From NCBI GenBank assembly GCA_002102555.1, contig MCFL01000244.1, positions 1-35,900 on the forward strand: a DNA stretch of 35,900 bases. The letters run 5' to 3'. The notes under the pieces were generated by a model. The model worked only from the letters and a program-made list of their open reading frames with translations. It ran no database searches and had not been told where the DNA came from. The stretch is from Catenaria anguillulae PL171. Lineage: Eukaryota; Blastocladiomycota; Blastocladiomycetes; Blastocladiales; Catenariaceae. Below are positions 8,501 through 20,668 of the stretch, in pieces. Position numbers and translations under genes: made by a program. The first letter of the stretch is position 1, and each line of letters opens with the position of its first letter.

Positions 8501-11500
8501 CGCCATCACACTCTGTGCGCGAGGTCCTCGTCGAGCTCATCATCTCTTTTCCGCTTCGCCTGACCGACATGCTGCCATACCTCGAGCATCTCATGCGTCC
8601 GCTCATCATGTCGCTCGAACTCGGGCCCGAGCTCGCCGTCCAGGGATTGCGCATGATTGAAACCGTATTCGAGTCGCTGACGCACGAGTTTTTGGATCCA
8701 GTCCTCACGCCCGTGTACAATGATTTGATGCGTGCGCTCCACCGGCATTTGCAGCCGCAAGTCGATGGCCGAATTCAAGCACATGCTGCCATGCGAATTC
8801 TGGGTCGATTGGGCGGTCGCAATCGTACGCGGCTGACTTGGTCGCAAGATGGTGTGCCCCAGTTGGATGGACGGCCCGTGCGGATTCCCATTGTTGCCAA
8901 AGCGGGCGGCCCACCGCAGTTTGTGCCCGCCATGGGACCCGAGTTTGATTTGACGGAAACCACGGTGCAGGCATTGGCGCTCTTGGAGGACGGCTCGGCA
9001 GAGGCGCTTGCCTTGAGACCGCAAGTATTCAAGTACCTGCAGTTTGTCGTGGATCAAGCTGAGCTCGATGTAGATGAGCGAGTATTTCGTGGCTTGTTCA
9101 CTTGTGCAGCTTTAGAGATTGAAGAGGCTGCTGCGACCTTGTCCGACGTGACCCAACGAATTCGCAACCACGAGCGCGTGGACCGTTTCCTCGATGCCAT
9201 GGTCCACGGCATCACGTCGGCAGCTCCGGCTATGCGCAAGCTGGTTCAAGATACCATTGTGGCATTGTTTGCCGACGTCACCGCCACGTCGGCGTCTGAG
9301 GCTGCATCCAGCGCATTCCGCTTACTCACGTTCAAGTTTTGCTCGTGTTGTTTCCGCGACGGCTGGTACGGACAGAGCGGCGGCCTCGAAGGGATCACCA
9401 CCCTGGTGCACTTGCCGGTCCCGCCGCCGTGGCTCATGGACTTGGAGCTCGACCTCATTCGTGCGCTCTTGTACTTGCTCAAGTCGCCCGAGTCGCCACG
9501 CGAGGCACCCAAGGTCCGCGAATCGTTACACCAGCTCCTCAAGATCTGCAACCGCCCCGACACAGATCCCGAGAGTGAGCGGCGCTTTCAAGGTCTCATT
9601 GCCTTGCTCGTCTCGGAACTCACCAGCAGCTCTGCACACACGCGCGAAGCCGTTCAGTCGGCGCTCAAGCTGCTGGCCGACTTGCGTGCGACCGACGTGA
9701 CTGAGCTCCTGATGCCTGCTCGCGACCGACTCATCAACCCCATCTTCAACAAGCCGCTGCGGTCGTTGCCACTCGCCATGCAGATCGGGTACACGGACGC
9801 CGTCACGTACTGTTTGTCGCTTCGACCGCCATTGCTTGAGTTTAAGGAGGACTTGTTGCGACTCATCATTGAGACCCTCGCCCTGGCCGATGCCGAGGAC
9901 CAGTCGCTTGAGGAAAAATGCATGGCGGCTCCCAACACACCCAAGGCCGAACAGTTGATCAAGCTCCGCGTCGTGTGCATTCAAATGCTGTCGGCGGCCA
10001 TGGCGTGCAACGAGTTCCAAAGCAATCGCTTGCTCGAGAAGCGCAACCGGATCACGGCCATCTTCTTCAAGTCGCTGTACCACAAATCCGTCGACGTGGT
10101 GGATGCCGGTTTCAAGGCCATGAATCAGCTACTCGTGGTTTCCAACAAGAAGCTCGCCAAGGAAATTCTTCAATCCGGGTTGCGTCCCATCTTGGCCACA
10201 TTGGCCGACCCAACGCGGCTGACGGTTGAAGCGCTCAAGGCACTCGGTCGGCTCATGGAGCTCTTGTCCAGTTATTTCAAGGTCGAACTCGGTCAAAAGC
10301 TGCTCGAGCACTTGCAAGTCATTGCCATCGCCAACAGGCTCGAGTACATTTCCGGCAATGCACTCTCGGATTACCCCGAGTACGACTTGATCATGGCCAT
10401 TTTGTGGGTGTTTCCTCGCTTGCCAACGACTGCATTCACGTATCTGGCTCCGCTCGTCAAGTCAGTACTCGACATGGAGCAGGCCATGCGGCGAAGCAAG
10501 TCGAGCCCATTCCGCAAACCGCTCGCCGCTTTTCTTGCTCGGTACCCGACCGAAACCTTTGAGCATTTTGCCCCGCTCATTGAATCAAGCCCGCATGCCC
10601 TCAGCTTGTTTATTGGCGCCTTCAACGAAGAGGACGGTGCGCCCTTGCGGCCTGCATTCATCGATCACCTGGACAAGTTTGTGCCAGCGGGCCAGCCCAT
10701 GAGCATGGCCGAGGTTCAGGTCTTGTGTGCGTTGCACAAGCTTGGTGGTGTGAATGTGCTCAACGACGAGGTCTTGTCCAAGCTTCCCGCACTTGATTGC
10801 GACCAAGCACACCTGTTTTCGACGGCGCACAGCGACTTGGTGACGGTTTACCTGCATTACCTCGAGCAACCAAGCACGAGTCTGGAAGCTGCCGAGCGCT
10901 TGTCCGCCTACTTGCACGGCGCGCCCCAGTCGTACTTGCGTGGGTTGATCCAATCGCGCTTGCATGAGCGCGCCATGGTGCTCAAGTGGTCCGAAGTTGA
11001 CTCATACTTGCAGCGTACCTTGGCACGCAAGTCGCCCGATTGCGTCATGTTGCTTCGCCACCTCATTATCCCAGCGTGCCAGTTCAATTTCATTCGCAAC
11101 CAAAGTGGATCAAGTGCCGGTGGCAGCACGGGTGGGGGTGCCCCTGGAGGTGGCGGCGCGGGCAGCAGCGGATTGGGAGGTGGCCGGATTGGCAACAGCA
11201 GCATGGAACCGGCAGCTGATTGCGACGCGGTCGTGTCGCCTGAGCGACTCGAGCAAATCAAGTCGCTTGACCTCAAGGCATTGGCGCCCGACGAGCTCAT
11301 TATTGAAGTTCTTCAATTCCTTGCATGCCTTGCTCAATACGTCCCTAGTCAGTTACTCACGGCATGGACCGACTTGATCCGAAGCGTGTGGCCGCTGGTC
11401 ACGCATGAAGAGATCACCGTCAAGGCCGCCGCTCATGTTGTCCTGGCCAACCTGTCGGCCGCGTTTGAAAAGATTCCGCCACGGGTCGTCACGTCCACGT

Positions 11501-14500
11501 TTGTCAACTTGCTCAAAGAATACCGCCCGAAGTCCGGTCGCTCGTGTTCCAAGGCCTTGAGACGTTGCTCCCGATTCTGCCGTCACGCTCGACCGAGGGA
11601 TACGCATCCGTCGTCATTCCGGCCGTACAAAGAGCGTTTGTGGACGAGGCGGGTGGTTTGCTTGGCGGCACCATTCACATGTGCACATTTATCGTGCCAA
11701 TCGCGAGCTGCTCTACCCGCTGCGAAAGGACTTGTACCCAAGTATCGAGATGGCGCTCAACAAGCTTGTTGCCGGGCTCACAAGCCAGGCTACCGACCCG
11801 CGCATCATCACGCTCGGCCTGGTTAGAACTGTGGTCGAGTGGGAGCAGAGACGGCGCAAGTCGCTCAAACCCGCTACCAAGCGCAAGGCCGACGACATGG
11901 AGGTGGATGTGGACCTGACGGCGGATGCGGAGACGCCCAAGTCGTTGTGCGATGCACTCATTACCATGATCGCCCGGTTGTCGCTGCATGTGGACCCGTC
12001 GCCCATTCAAGCGCCGTCTCGGCCCTTCAAGATGGACGGGAAGGAAGGCCCAACTTGTCGCACGATCAATTGCTCGCACTCAAGTCGCTCGAAGATGCCG
12101 TTGGCTCAGCAACCCACTGGCCGGACAAGGTTCCAGGGACGCGGACCATGAGCCTGATGCGCGAGTTTTTGGAGCTCTGGCCCGAGCACCAGCTACGTCT
12201 TGCGTTGATTGAGCGGGCTCTAGCGCAACCCACCAACCCAAGCCAGCAACAAGCGTTCCCGATCATTCTCCGCTCTATTGAGATGCTTGCCGTCGACCTG
12301 GAGCAACCTCGCCCGCTCGAACGTACGGCCGAGACGTTCCGTCTCGTCTCTCGTGTCTTTCAGTGCGACGAAGTGGACTGGTTTGCACCGGCCCTGTATC
12401 CGTACTTTGTTGCCCTGCTCAAGCAAGCCGATCTCGAAGGAGCAACGCTCACCTCCATTGTTGCCACGTTGCAAGCTCGCCTCGAAAACCAGCAGCACCT
12501 GCCCATCACGATCGGTGTTCTTGATGCACTCGCACGCCGTGATGCCGACGTCATTTCGCCCACCATCCTGGCCCACCTGTGCAAGATTATCTTGAGGCTG
12601 TCGCTTGCGCACTTTAATGTCGACGAGCGCACGGTTGAGGGCGACATTTGTCTCAAGCTCTGTTGGGGTATGGTGGGTCCCGCTTGTCGGAAATGTCGGT
12701 TGACAGCCGGCGGGCCTTGTTGCAAACGTCACTGATTTCCCTGGCGAGCAACAGCCCAAACGTCCACATGTGCCGCTTTGTTCTCGATTTGGTGCGCGGG
12801 TGGACCGATTCCAGCGCTGCGTTGCCCACTCCTCGCGAAATGGGCCAACTGCTCCATGCCATGATGTCGTTCCGCCGTCACGAAAACAGCGGCTTGATGT
12901 CGGATTACTTGAACTTGTGCGCATCGCTCATGGAGAAGCGCGGCGAAGTGGCAGGTCGCTTGGAGCCCGTGTACTTGTTTGGATTGACAATGCGCGACCC
13001 AGAAACCCGTGCCCAGTTTGTCAAGCTCGTGGATGAGTCGCTGCCCGATACGATCATGGCCCGCCTCGAGTACGCTCTTGGCGTGCAAAACTGGGAGCAG
13101 CTCGCCGACGCTTACTACATCCCGCAGCTCATTGACCTCATCATCGGTGCCCTGTCACTGCCCAAGCCTGTCCTTCTCATGTTCCGCCTTTTTGCCGCAC
13201 GTCAAGAACATGAACGCACACCAACTGTGGACTCAGCTCTTTGTCGTGCTCTGGGGTGGCTTGCACCCGCGTGAGCGCAGCGTCCTCCAGCAATTCATTG
13301 TTGCTTGGATCACGCGCGACTACCACCATCAGCAAGTCCAACTCATGCCCAACGTTGTCCACACCATGCTCGAGGCGATTCCTCGGTGCCGCCCCCTTCC
13401 GCGGCTTCCTCCACAAGTGATCAAGTACCTCGGCAAGACTTTCAATGCCTGGCACTCGGCCGCCGAATTCTTGTCGCTCGCGCAAACCTCGTTTGGGGTG
13501 TCCAAGGATGAGGAACGTGTGCGGGATTTGACGCTTGACGGCCTTGCCGAATTGCTCACCGAACTCAACGAGACGGATTTGTACATTGGATTATGGCGGC
13601 GTCGGTGCCAGTACCCGGAAACCAACGCCGCCTTGTCATATCAACAACTCGGCATGTGGGAGCGCGCGCAACACTTGTACGAGCAAGCACAAAGCAAGGG
13701 TCGAACGGGCACACTCGGATTCCAGAGTCTGAGTTTATGTTGTGGGGGAGCAGTGGATCCGGTGCGCGCAAAAGCTCCAGCAGTGGGATATTCTCGAGTC
13801 GATTTCCAACAACGAGAATCGCAAAGATTTGGCGCTCGAGTCGGCCTGGCGGTTGGGCGATTGGACCAGGGCGAGAACAAGCAGATGCTCGAGGACATGA
13901 TTGCCAGTGCGCCGGATTCAGCACGGACCAAGGTGTTCAAGGCCTTCATCGCGCTCATCAAGCTCTCGGAACGCAAGGAGTTGGACGATCAAACCAGACG
14001 TGCCGAGTTCCAGTCGATTTGCGACGAAGGTGCCCAAATGGCGCTGTCCATGTGGCACCAGTACCCGCGCGCCGTCACCGAGTCGCACATTCCGCTCCTC
14101 GCCCTCTTCCAGCAATTTGTCGAACTCAGCGAGGCGCTCACCTTGTACCACTCGCTGTCCGGAACGCAGCTCGAAAACTACACGGAAAAGGCCAACGAGC
14201 AAAAACCGCAGTTGACGACCTGGCGCGACCGTTTGCCGAACCGCTGGGACGACATTGACGTTTGGAGCGACTTGGTTGCGTGGCGCCAGCACATTTTCGG
14301 CGCAATCAACAAGGCGTTTTACCCCAATCCACACGGCTCTTGCCACCAACAATGGACCACCCGCCAGCGCATCAGCTTACCGCGGGTACCATGAAACGGC
14401 TTGGATCATCAACCGTTTTGCCAACGTAGCTCGGCTCCATGGACTTACGACCGTGTGCATTCAATACTTGCCCAAGATTTACGCTTTGCCCACATTGAAA

Positions 14501-16763
14501 TCCACGAAGCGTTCCTCAAGCTGCGCGAGCAGGCCAAGTGCTACTTGCAAAACCCGGACGAGTACCGCAACGGCCTTGACATTATCAACCACACCAACCT
14601 TGTCTACTTCAACTCGCAGCAAAAGGCCGAGTTTTACTCTCTGCGCGGTCGGTTCCTCGCACGTTTGGGCTTGTTCCGTGACGCCGACATGGCATTTGCA
14701 CAAGCTGTGCGTGCCGATTCCAACATTGCCAAGGTTTGGGCAACGTGGGGCGAGCAAATGGAGCGGCACATGGTCAAGGCCCAGGCGGACGGAGTCGAGA
14801 GCAACTACGACAAAGAGGCCCTTAGCTGCTATTTGACGACGATTGGCCATTCCAAGTGCGGGCGAGCAAGGCAGTACGTTGCCAAGGTGTTGTGGCTGCT
14901 GGCGAATCAAAGAAGGACTCGATGCTCTTGTCCGAGACGCTCGAGACGCACAAGAATGATCTCGCTTTGTGGTACTGGTTGCCATTTATTCCGCAGTTGC
15001 TCAACATGCTGGTTGATCCCAACCAAACTCGTCATGCTCGGTTTATCCTCACCAAGCTCGCCAAGAGCTTCCCGCAAGCGCTCCACTTTTCGCTCCGCAC
15101 GCTCAAGGAGGAGGTTCATCTCAAGGACGAACAGCAGGTTGCGGCTGCCAACGACATCATGACTGTGCTCAAGACATCGGCGCCGCTGCTTGCCCTGTCG
15201 ATGGAGACCATGGTGGACCAACTCATTGGTCGCCTGAAGCCGTTGCCTCAAGAAGATATTTACCGCCTTGTTGTTGTTTGCCTCAACGAGATGGTCGAGC
15301 ACATGTGCACACTGGTTGCGTCGCCCTCGTCCAACGGGTCTTCGAGCCCAACGGCTGCCAGCATGCCCGTCAAGTCGTTGCAAAAGCTCTCGGAGCAGTT
15401 TACGGCCTCAGAATCGTTGCGCCAGTATTATGACCAGTTCAAGCGCGACTTTATTGACGGCCCGCCCGAACCGATGGTGATTGTCGACCGATTCCGGATT
15501 TGGCGCGATGACTTGCAGCGGGAATTGGACGAGTACCGCGTTCCCGAGCACTTGCCGCATTACTTGATCGAGTTTGAGCACCAGCGTTTTGACGAGGTAG
15601 ATATCCCGGGCCAGTACCAGCACCTTGTCGATTCGCACCAGCACTTTATCAAGATCAACCGCTTTTGCCCAGAAATTGAGCGTGTTCGCATGGACGGGAA
15701 CTCGCACAGGCGCATTCGCATTGTGGGCCATGATGGATCCATTCATTCGTTCCTGGTTCAGCAACCGGCTCCGTCCATGTGCCGCCGCGAAGAACGTGTG
15801 CTGCAACTCGTCAGCTTTTTCAACAGCCTTCTTGACAATGCCACGCAAGCCCGCAAGCGCAGCATTCAATTCCATTATCCGACCATTGCCCCACTCGCTC
15901 CGAACGTGCGCATGATTTCACACGATCCAAGCTCGGTCTCGCTCGAGCAAGTGTGGGCGGCTCATTGCAAGAAGATGGGTGTCCCGTCCGATCATGCCAT
16001 CATGTTGTACATGACGCAGCTTCAAGACCGGCAGCAAGCCGATACCGCGACCAAAATTGAGCTGCTCGAGGAAATCCGTCGCCAATTTGCGCCCGCCGAC
16101 TTGCTGGAAACGTACATTATGGATCACGTTGGCTCGTTTACCGACCTGTGGATGCTGCGCAAGCAGTTTACGATGCAGCTCGCCACGACGTGCTTCTTGT
16201 CGTTTGCCCTCAGCATTTCGTTGCGATACCCGCAGTCGTTGCACTTTTCGCTCAAGTCTGGCAACCTTTGGATGAGCGAAGCGCTCATGTCGATTGTCGA
16301 TTTCCGGTACTGCCACTTTGAATCGGTGCCGTTCCGCTTGACACCCACGTTGCAGCACATGATCACGGCCCACGGGCTCGATGGGCCATTCACGGCGTGT
16401 GTCATGGCCACGGCCAAGGCGTTGACGGTGGATGGGAGCCACAAGTCTGTCGTCCAGGATGTTCTGCGTGTTGTGGTGCGCGACGACTTGATGCACTGGG
16501 CGCAGCGGATTCAGCAGCCGTTTGCAACGGACACCGCGGCAAGGAAGGTGGTGGACGATAACGTGGACGAGATTTTGAAGCGCATGTCGACGCTGGTCGA
16601 GGATTGCGCACAGCAGGCGAGCACGGCCGTGACGACGGCCGCTGCGGGCAACGAGCGGCCCAAGGTGGATCCGGCCAACAGACATTTGCTCGAGTTGGTG
16701 AATCGCGCAACAAATCCACAGAACTTGGCAGACATGAGCATTACGTGGATGCCTTTCTTGTAA
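5563..16763 (+). CDS. TRA1: Tra1/TRRAP, PIKK-family pseudokinase of SAGA and NuA4
   Basis: Exons 5563-5668, 5717-5928, 6016-6204 and 6274-16763; introns of 48, 87 and 69 nt. About 3,667 residues after allowing for frame breaks, close to yeast Tra1 (about 3,744). Order: short acidic N-terminus (MDVDQPTDA), a long HEAT-repeat solenoid, a Gly-rich insertion (11115-11190), the FAT region with [14 protein letters not shown] and [12 protein letters not shown] (14.38-14.56 kb), a PI3K-like domain (15.7-16.5 kb), and a FATC tail ending [16 protein letters not shown]. As usual for this family the kinase fold lacks the HRD and DFG catalytic residues. Role: the activator-binding scaffold that recruits the SAGA and NuA4 acetyltransferase complexes to promoters. 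The reading frame is clean to about 11.53 kb and after 14.90 kb but breaks eleven times in between. Nine breaks behave as a missing base and two (about 13190 and 14318) as an extra base. Coding quality persists on both sides of each break. Consensus errors are the simplest cause, because the protein is normally conserved and usually essential. Confidence 0.97.
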
Positions 16764-17110
16764 ACATGTGTACGTAAGGGTGGGAGTAGTAACGCTTGTG
16801 TTAACTTATTTATTGTCAGAACTATTGTCTTTTTCTGCCTTTCCTGTTGCCTGTTTTCCGCCAAGCTTTTCTCGTGTGAGTGTTCTTGATGGCCATCAAT
16901 GTGTTTCCATTGTACTCAATACCAATTGGCAGCCAGTCAAGTCAGTCAAGTCAGTGAAGTCAGTGAAGTCCGGCACGGCCCAAAAGGAACAGTTCGACCG
17001 AGACACATCATGTCCCTCAACCATTACGATGTCTCGTTCGCATATGCATGCATCTTCCCAACAATGGATTAATCGGCAACTACATTCTGCATCCACACAT
17101 ACACTCCGCA
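16764..17110. other. Intergenic region between TRA1 and the dynactin p24 gene
   Basis: It contains the TRA1 3' UTR, which turns T-rich after 16800, a four-unit 9-bp tandem repeat at 16935-16970, and the short promoter of the next gene in the same direction. No RNA gene is seen. Confidence 0.5.
16935..16970 (+). repeat. 9-bp tandem repeat, four units
   Basis: Two units of AGTCAAGTC are followed by two of AGTGAAGTC, differing at one base. It is a minisatellite-like block in the promoter region of the downstream gene. On its own it says little about function. Confidence 0.8.
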
Positions 17111-18100
17111 ATGTCATCAACTCCGCCATCCACCTCAGCCAAGCGGTTGCTCGCTCAAGACAACCAGGCGATCCAGTCACTCCAGTCCCGCCTAGACAAT
17201 CTCGAACGCCTCCTTGCTGGCGGGCAGCCTCCAATCGCCACCGCCGCAGGCGATCCCGATGCATTGCAGCTTCCAGCACCTCCGGGCGGCCTGCCTGACA
17301 TGAACCTGCTGTCAACCTTGGCCCGCATCCAGGTCAATCTGTCCAATGCCAAGGCTCAATCGCCCGAGTTTCTTGAAGCAACTACGCAAAGTCCGCCATT
17401 TTGTCTCCTCACCTCACCCAGCCGGCATTTATCACCAAAACTCACCCGGTCCTTCTTCCTTTTTGAATGTGATTAGTCGACCGCGCCTTCAACCTCCTCA
17501 TTCAACACGCCAAGGACCCTGTCCAGGTTGCCGCACTCGCGGGCGACGCCGTCACACTCAACCAATGGCTGGCTCATCTTGACGCCGCTCAAGTCCCCGT
17601 TGCAGCCAAGGCCGCCCTGGTGGAAACGGCCGAACTGGATATGCGTGCAGCCGCCTCGGATTTGGAGCGGATCGATAACATGGACAACATGTTGAGTCAA
17701 ACCCAGTTCAAAGGTGTGTTAAGGGGTTGCTTGCTTATGTGTACGCCTTTGCACTAGCGTTTTGTTCATTGGGTCTTACTCTTGTCGACATAAGATCTTC
17801 CAACCGCATCTCTTGAGCTTGCCAAACTCGACCACCAAGCTCGGACAGTCGATCAGCAAGTGCGGGAAATTGAGGCTCAGGTCGTGCACATCATGGATGT
17901 GTATGGGGCTTATGTGCGTTTTGAATTCTGTCCTTTGTGCAACCAGCGTCCTGCCACATGGTCGTAACTGAATCCTTTTCATTCCGGTGCAGGTGGACCA
18001 GCTGTCCGAAATCTTTGTGCAACTTGATGAACAAGTCCGGCTCGCCGAGCGAACCGTGACGGCGCTCGAGGCAAAGAAACGGCGGGAGCAGGACGAATAG
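17111..18100 (+). CDS. Dynactin subunit 3 (p24/p22)-like protein
   Basis: Four exons: 17111-17390, 17477-17713, 17795-17913 and 17993-18100. Introns are 86, 81 and 79 nt, all GT-AG, and all junctions keep the frame; 247 residues. An N-terminal coiled coil (QSLQSRLDNLERLLAGG) precedes LARIQVNLSNAKAQSPEFLE, which parallels the human DCTN3 'vkvqvaLgnissKre' segment. Near the C-terminus, YGAYVDQLSEIFVQLDEQV parallels its 'msk.FvqwDe.l' segment. The rest is heptad-rich. Family role: part of the shoulder/sidearm of dynactin, the dynein cofactor, pairing with p50 dynamitin and p150Glued. The match rests on spacing and short motifs from memory. Another small coiled-coil protein is possible but less likely. 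Confidence 0.7.
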
Positions 18101-18262
18101 GCCATTATGTTTATATATAGATTTGTGTTGGCCTTGCCCTGGCGGTGCTGTCGGTCGCCATCTTCGCTGATGCGAACGAAATGATCAAGAGTAGGCAACG
18201 GGAACCAATAATCGGGCAACACTGCAGGTATTTACTGCAACTAACCATCCGTAGGGCTCATG

Positions 18263-19553
18263 TCAATACCTTCCTTGGCGCCAACTTCCAAGGAACAAGT
18301 GCAACACCATTGCTTCGGCATCTAAATGATTCCTCGAGTACGACGGCCGACTTGTTCCAGTCTGAATACTTCCCGGCGAAAACACCCACAGGGGCAGCAC
18401 AACGGCATCATTGAATCGCATAGGCGCATCCATGAAATGCATGGCATCGAAGCTCGCATCTCCCCATGTTCTCAGGTACGTAAACATGGCGTCGGTGAAC
18501 TGACCCGGCCCAGTCAGATCGAGCACGTCCCCATCCGACACTTCGGGATGATACTTGCCACTTGGCAGCCGCCTCGCTACAACGGCGCGCCTCGCCATGT
18601 GCAAGTATGCCGTCATGGCCGGGTGTCCCGGGACAGACGCAAACGTCCACGTCAAAAACTGGAATTTGCGGGCGAAATGATTGGGCCACACATCCGACTC
18701 CATATCAGCCTCGACGCCAATGACGAGCCCATCGCCATCCTTGAGCGGCCACGCAGAGATGGGTTTGAGAGGACAAGCATCAATATCTGACCAAACACCG
18801 CCAAATGTCGCCAGCAATGCGCTGCGCAATAGATCCACCTTCATGACTGGGCGAGGGACGGCAGTGTAGATCGAGTAGAGATGCGGCCAGTACGTGTGCA
18901 TGAACTCGTCGCCGTCCGTGTCGGTCCAAACAATCACGGTCGCTTCGGGGTTCTTGGACTTCCATCCTTCCACGCATTCGCGTGCACGCGGCGGAATGGT
19001 CGATTCGCTGTTCCATTTCGTGTGCACGAGCGGCGGAAAATGCCATTGGCCAGGGATCGGTTGTAGGAAGCGCGATCCGTCCATTGTTGCATGACCTGCA
19101 TGGCTTTGGCGATTTTCGGGTTTTGCTTTGGGGTGGCCGCTGGGGAATCGGGCACAGTATTGGCTTGAGCCGCAGGAGGAGACTCTGGCTGAGCAGCTTG
19201 CTTTGGTTTTTCATCTGGCGATGTTGCTGACACATCCCCCACATCGTCTGGTTGTGGCTGCGGGCGCACGACCCGGGAGTTGATAATGTGGTCAGAATCT
19301 ACAGCGATTCCACGAGTAATGCGGGCCGTCGAACGGTTTCCTGAAGGAGGGTCGGCCTTCTTGAGCACATCTGTGCAGTAGCAGTGGGCAGCGCCAGCGT
19401 GAATCTTCGCTGCAGAACGCGTGCAAAGGAGTTCCCACACATACGAATGACAAGGAAGAAGGCACATGCAAAGAGAAGCATGCTCAAATACGAGCGACGC
19501 TTGTGATACATGGTCGTCGAGAGTGGCATGGTTGTTGACGATGGTCGAGCCAT
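18263..19553 (-). CDS. OCH1-like glycosyltransferase (GT32, type II membrane)
   Basis: Exons 19553-19445 and 19370-18263; a 74-nt GTATGT-CACAG intron; about 405 residues. Order: short cytoplasmic N-terminus with basic MYHKRR, a signal-anchor helix (SYLSMLLFACAFFLVI), a Pro/Gln/Ala-rich stem of about 90 residues, then the GT32 catalytic domain. The domain shows FPPLVHTKWNSE, the acceptor-helix segment KVDLLRSALLATFGGVW and the metal-binding DxD in SDIDA. Known role of relatives: Golgi GDP-mannose alpha-1,6-mannosyltransferase starting the outer chain of fungal N-glycans; some GT32 members act on glycolipids. The frame breaks once at an AAAA run (19037-19040; TTTT on the coding strand). One extra T would give ...LANGIF-PPLVHTKW, so a homopolymer miscount is likely. 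The start is the first in-frame ATG before the anchor. Confidence 0.85.
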
Positions 19554-19950
19554 GAGCGCTGGCACGTGCGAGTGAGGAAGTGTCAAGTTGCAGAGGTCGG
19601 TTCGAGCCTATGAATAAACTTGTGTCTGATTCGTCTAATGGATAGTCTGCACAAATGTGGAATGCGTCGAGTCACCCACCTCAAGGAGCATATGTTGCTC
19701 GCATTCGGTGTAGGCGAACGAATCGTAGATCTGGAATTATGAGGCGACTCGGCTGTGCTATGCTGTGAGGTGACGCGTCCGCGTGCCGTTGAGTCTGCAC
19801 CGACATGACGGCACTTGACGAACTGATTCCCACATCATCAAGTACATTGAGAGCATGCAACAGATGCAGATCTCTGGGATAAACCCTTGAAACCCAAAGC
19901 ACTCAACTTTTCGACCGTCGCAAACCGCAGGGCATTCCTCCTCCCCGAAA
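19554..19950. other. Divergent intergenic region (GT32 / FAM177)
   Basis: This holds two outward-facing promoters. It carries a T-arm-like GGTTCGAGCC (about 19599-19608) and, after it, a D-arm-like CGTCTAATGGATAG (about 19632-19645). The two do not form a tRNA in either order. Nothing else is recognised. Confidence 0.4.
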
Positions 19951-20668
19951 ATGATGGCCAGCTCTTCCAACCAACACTACCCGAACTCGCTCACCCACGA
20001 GGAGATCCTGCGCGTGTCCAAGCTCCCAGCTGGAGCTCATGGTGAAGCCCCCGACAACGTATGTCACCCCCCAATAACCCGCTGGGCATACCGCGTCCCT
20101 CTCTCTGCTGACGCCCATGTAATTCGGCACAGGACCACACGGACCTCGAGTCCGGCACGCATGCCCAGCTCAAGAACGCCTCTTCATCCGCGTCGCTTAT
20201 TGCTTGCCAATGGCTGCAAGGCGTAGTTCCCGAGCCCGTGCGCGATAGCTTGGCGCGATTCGCTCAGGGCACATTGGCGGGTATCGATTATGTCGGCATG
20301 AAACTTGCTGGAATGTTTGGCCTGACAGAACCGCGGTATGCCGAGTTTATTGAGGACGCAGCACATGAGGCTCAGCAGGTGCGGACCTATGCGATTCCCA
20401 TGAGGAATCATACAGCTGACGCTTGCCACGTTTTTGATAACAGGAGCAAAATTATCTCATCCAACAATCTCTCAATCGCCCGAAAGAGACGCTGGGTACC
20501 AATGGTCAGCCCGCACCACTTCATCTCATGACAACCGTCTCGATCGCTGGCGGGCCGCACAACCACGGCACATCCGTCGTCCCACTTGTTGCACCGCCCA
20601 AGTCGTCTGCCCTTCAGCTCGGCGGTGCATATCCGCAAGTTGGGCCCAGTCCTGCCTCGCTGTCGTAA
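19951..20668 (+). CDS. FAM177-family protein
   Basis: Exons 19951-20058, 20133-20378 and 20444-20668; introns of 74 and 65 nt, both phase 0; 192 residues. The diagnostic segment in exon 2 is IDYVGMKLAGMFGLTEPRYA, followed by FIEDAAHEAQQ. It parallels human FAM177A1 (a 'fLGekiAs.LGIstpkYqyaidey' segment followed by charged residues). Upstream is a hydrophobic-amphipathic stretch (SASLIACQWLQGVVPEPV), which in animal members precedes the motif as WGPYLWF. The C-terminus is Pro/Gly/Ser-rich and probably disordered. The biochemical role of the family is poorly known; human FAM177A1 has been linked to the Golgi. The start ATG-ATG is the first in frame. Assignment is from motif memory; the alternative is an unrelated small membrane-associated protein. 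Confidence 0.7.

Noticed and set aside
7182-9563. Long minus-strand open frames opposite TRA1
   Set aside because: Antisense shadows of GC-rich codons; they carry no domain and TRA1 explains the region.
11530-14900. Explaining the TRA1 frame changes by many tiny introns
   Set aside because: Coding sequence continues without a gap on both sides of each break, and no GT-AG pairs of plausible size fit.
19590-19650. T-arm-like GGTTCGAGCC followed by D-arm-like CGTCTAATGGATAG, considered as a circularly permuted tRNA
   Set aside because: The stems do not pair, no anticodon arm fits in either order, and no Pol III terminator is placed suitably.
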